Assembly (NCBI GenBank): GCA_934169925.1
Contig: CAKPOO010000004.1
Coordinates: 1-64,000 of the forward strand
Source: an uncultured Clostridia bacterium
Lineage (GTDB): Bacteria > Bacillota > Clostridia > TANB77 > CAG-465
Length of the DNA stretch: 64,000 nt
Direction: 5' to 3'
Shown here: positions 62,188-64,000 of the stretch, in pieces
Layout: each line of letters opens with the position of its first letter
How positions within the stretch are numbered: position 1 is the stretch's first letter
Notes under the pieces: generated by a model
What the model saw: the letters and a program-made list of their open reading frames with translations, nothing else
Databases searched by the model: none
What the model was told of the DNA's origin: nothing
Made by a program: the position numbers and the translations under genes

Positions 62188-63074
62188 TAAAACTTTGGAA
62201 CATATTTTTCTTCATCTTTTCCAAGCTTTTGAATAAAACCATTTTCAAAACCAAGTTCATAAATATAATTTTCTATTAATTTTAATTCTTTTTTATTAAT
62301 TTTTCTATCAATATTTCCACATTCATTTGCTTTATATGTTGGAAAATATTGTGCCATTATACTTATATATACATCTGTACCAAATTCTTCTTTTATATAA
62401 TCTAAAATTTTCTTTGTATTTTTTGTATTATTAGGTAAAATCAAATGTCTTATAATAACTCCACTTTTTATAATTCCGTCATCCGTAAATTTAGGATTTC
62501 CTACCTGTCTTAACATTTCTTTTATAGCAATAGATGCATTTTTAAAATAATTTGTAACTCCTGAATATTTTCTTGCAATTTCATCATCAAAATATTTAAA
62601 ATCTGGTAGATAAACATCTATCAAACCATCAAGTTCTTTTAATGTATCAACTGATTCATAACCACCACAATTATATATTATTGGAATTTTTAAACCTTTT
62701 TCTTTAGCAAGAATTATAGCTTGCTTTATTTGTATAGCATAAATTGTTGGTGTTACTAAATTTATATTATTTACTCCTTTTTCTTGTTGGTTTAGCATTA
62801 TATTTGCTAATTCTTCAATACTAACAATTTTTCCTTTGCCTTCATGACTTATTTTGTAATTTTGACAAAATTTACATCTTAAATTACAATTAGAAAAAAA
62901 TATTGTACCAGAGCCATTTTTATAACTGATACAAGGTTCTTCAAATTCATGTGTAGAAACAAGCCCTATTTTTATATTACTCTCTGCTTTACAAAATCCA
63001 ACATTTTTATATCTATTTACTCCACATTTATGTGGACACATTATACATTTTTCTAAATCTTCTTTTAATTTCAT
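62187..63074 (-). CDS. PflA-like radical SAM protein (COG1313 type)
   Basis: 295 residues. N-terminal Cys pair (CIMCPHKCGVNR) and the radical SAM cluster SNCNLRCKFCQNY. Later GCGG-like NCGGYESVDTLKEL and DVYLPDFKYFD fit pyruvate-formate-lyase-activating-enzyme-like proteins of this subgroup. Substrate unknown. Start ATG. Convergent with the DUF421 gene. Confidence 0.85.
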   Translation of the reverse strand: MKLKEDLEKCIMCPHKCGVNRYKNVGFCKAESNIKIGLVSTHEFEEPCISYKNGSGTIFFSNCNLRCKFCQNYKISHEGKGKIVSIEELANIMLNQQEKGVNNINLVTPTIYAIQIKQAIILAKEKGLKIPIIYNCGGYESVDTLKELDGLIDVYLPDFKYFDDEIARKYSGVTNYFKNASIAIKEMLRQVGNPKFTDDGIIKSGVIIRHLILPNNTKNTKKILDYIKEEFGTDVYISIMAQYFPTYKANECGNIDRKINKKELKLIENYIYELGFENGFIQKLGKDEEKYVPKF

Positions 63075-63102
63075 AACACAATAATTTTACTACCCAAAAA
63101 AT

Positions 63103-63131
63103 AAAAAGTAAAGAAAATTCTTTACTTTTTA
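63103..63131 (-). terminator. Hairpin after the D-lactate dehydrogenase gene
   Basis: AAAAAGTAAAGAA pairs with TTTACTTTTT around AATTC on the reverse strand. Confidence 0.65.
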
Positions 63132-63139
63132 CTTAATTA

Positions 63140-64000
63140 CTATTTTACTTGATTAGTACATGTACCTTTTTCAAAGTACTCTTTTATATTTTCATATGTA
63201 ACTTCTGTTATTTTATTTAAAGCTTCTTTTGTAAAGAATGCTTGGTGTGATGTTATAACAACATTTGGCATTGAAAGTAAAACTGATAATTTATCATCTC
63301 TTTTGTATGAATTAGACATATCATTTAAGAAATATTCCTCTTCTTCTTCATAAACATCTAATCCTAATGCACCAATTTTTCCTTTTTCCATTTCTTCGAT
63401 TAATTCTTCTGTTTTAATAAGATTTCCTCTACTTGTATTAATTATAACTACTCCATCTTTCATTTTCTTTATAGTTTCTTTATTAATAATACCATTTGTT
63501 TGTTCAGTTAATGGACAATGTAAAGATATAATATCTGATCTTTGTAATAACTCATCTAATGTAACATATTCAAATCCTATATTTTTTGCAGCTTCTTCAT
63601 TTTTGAAAACATCATATGCAATAACATTTGCTCCAAAACCTTTCATTATTTTACAAAAAACTTGACCTATTCTTCCAGTTCCAATAACACCAACTGTTTT
63701 TGCATTAATATCAAAACCTAATAAACCGTTTAAACTAAAATTATATTCTCTTGCTCTTTGATAAGATTTATATATTTTCCTATCAAGACTTAATAGTAAA
63801 GCTGTTGCATGCTCAGCTACAGCATATGGTGAATATACAGGAACTCTTACAACAGTCATTCCTTCTGGAACGTGTTTTAAATCAACATTGTTAAATCCTG
63901 CACATCTTAATGCTATTAATTTTACTCCACATTCTTTTAAGATTTTTAAAGTTTGTTCATCACCTTCATCATTTACAAATATACAGACAGCATCATATCC
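63140..64000 (-). CDS. D-lactate dehydrogenase (D-2-hydroxyacid dehydrogenase), 5' end missing
   Basis: The frame is open to the window edge: 287 codons visible, with no start. The missing N-terminus is about 45-50 residues. Reading from the edge: YDAVCIFVNDEGDEQTLKIL, then ALRCAGFNNVDL (catalytic domain), GVIGTGRIGQVFCKIM (Rossmann NAD-binding Gly-rich loop), NTSRGNLIKT and a later TSHQAFFTKEAL. The catalytic Arg, Glu and His regions of the family fit. Converts pyruvate to D-lactate with NADH; a related D-2-hydroxyacid substrate is possible. Confidence 0.88.
   Translation of the reverse strand, partial: GYDAVCIFVNDEGDEQTLKILKECGVKLIALRCAGFNNVDLKHVPEGMTVVRVPVYSPYAVAEHATALLLSLDRKIYKSYQRAREYNFSLNGLLGFDINAKTVGVIGTGRIGQVFCKIMKGFGANVIAYDVFKNEEAAKNIGFEYVTLDELLQRSDIISLHCPLTEQTNGIINKETIKKMKDGVVIINTSRGNLIKTEELIEEMEKGKIGALGLDVYEEEEEYFLNDMSNSYKRDDKLSVLLSMPNVVITSHQAFFTKEALNKITEVTYENIKEYFEKGTCTNQVK

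Overview
The window is AT-rich DNA from a spore-forming, single-membrane Firmicute, most likely an uncultured member of the Clostridia. Evidence for sporulation is Spo0A (60074-60874) with 0A-box-like sites beside it, an alpha/beta-type small acid-soluble spore protein (61092-61304), an uninterrupted sigma-K gene (36754-37440) and a D,D-carboxypeptidase (15918-17165). The tad locus has no secretin, as expected without an outer membrane. Genus and species cannot be told from this sequence alone. No CRISPR array, insertion sequence, prophage or rRNA is visible; the only tRNA is tRNA-Glu(CUC).

Layout. (1) 1-15202: a leftward tad-type pilus/secretion locus. It has a CpaB-like SAF protein, two degenerate TadZ/MinD-like proteins, a membrane-anchored TadA ATPase, a fused TadB-TadC platform, a tandem family of short pilin-like proteins, and three large one-TM surface proteins (InlB B-repeat, beta-helix, Ada-like Cys/His cluster). 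Terminators between pilin genes probably set subunit ratios. (2) 15351-26396: envelope and signalling genes. A Spo0A paralogue and an ECF sigma/anti-sigma pair diverge from two matching ECF-type promoters. Next come an anchored homologue of the anti-sigma ectodomain, a metzincin-like protein lacking its catalytic Glu, a peptidoglycan-binding/DUF1906 protein, a SUMF-like protein, and an ECF sigma fused to a TM and a possibly serpin-like ectodomain. (3) 26633-31919: an unknown gene, an AAA/CYTH gene interrupted by one in-frame stop, a full-length isoleucyl-tRNA synthetase relative with both catalytic signatures lost, and a cyclophilin. (4) 32026-35386: a short exopolysaccharide regulatory/initiation operon. 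(5) 35522-49734: a 6S-like RNA, TspO, sigma-K, U32 peptidase (TrhP-like), prepilin peptidase, YqeG, TyrRS, tRNA-Glu, an AAA/DUF4143 protein, and ValRS behind a T-box leader. (6) 49837-64000: mostly housekeeping genes (EF-Ts, S2, FtsH, TilS, DnaB, L9, GdpP), then Spo0A, a spore protein, a DUF421 protein, a PflA-like radical SAM enzyme and a D-lactate dehydrogenase cut by the window edge.

How the parts connect. The prepilin peptidase at 41519 may process the prepilin-like fragment at 1-114, but the tad pilins lack a recognisable class III cleavage motif. The ECF-promoter block joins a Spo0A-like regulator to an envelope-sensing sigma/anti-sigma pair; the nearby secreted proteins are plausible partners, but this is inferred from position only. 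The strongest candidates for undescribed biology are the catalytically dead IleRS paralogue, the sigma-TM-ectodomain fusion, and the ECF/Spo0A-paralogue module with its neighbours. All homology statements come from reading motifs by eye; no search was run.
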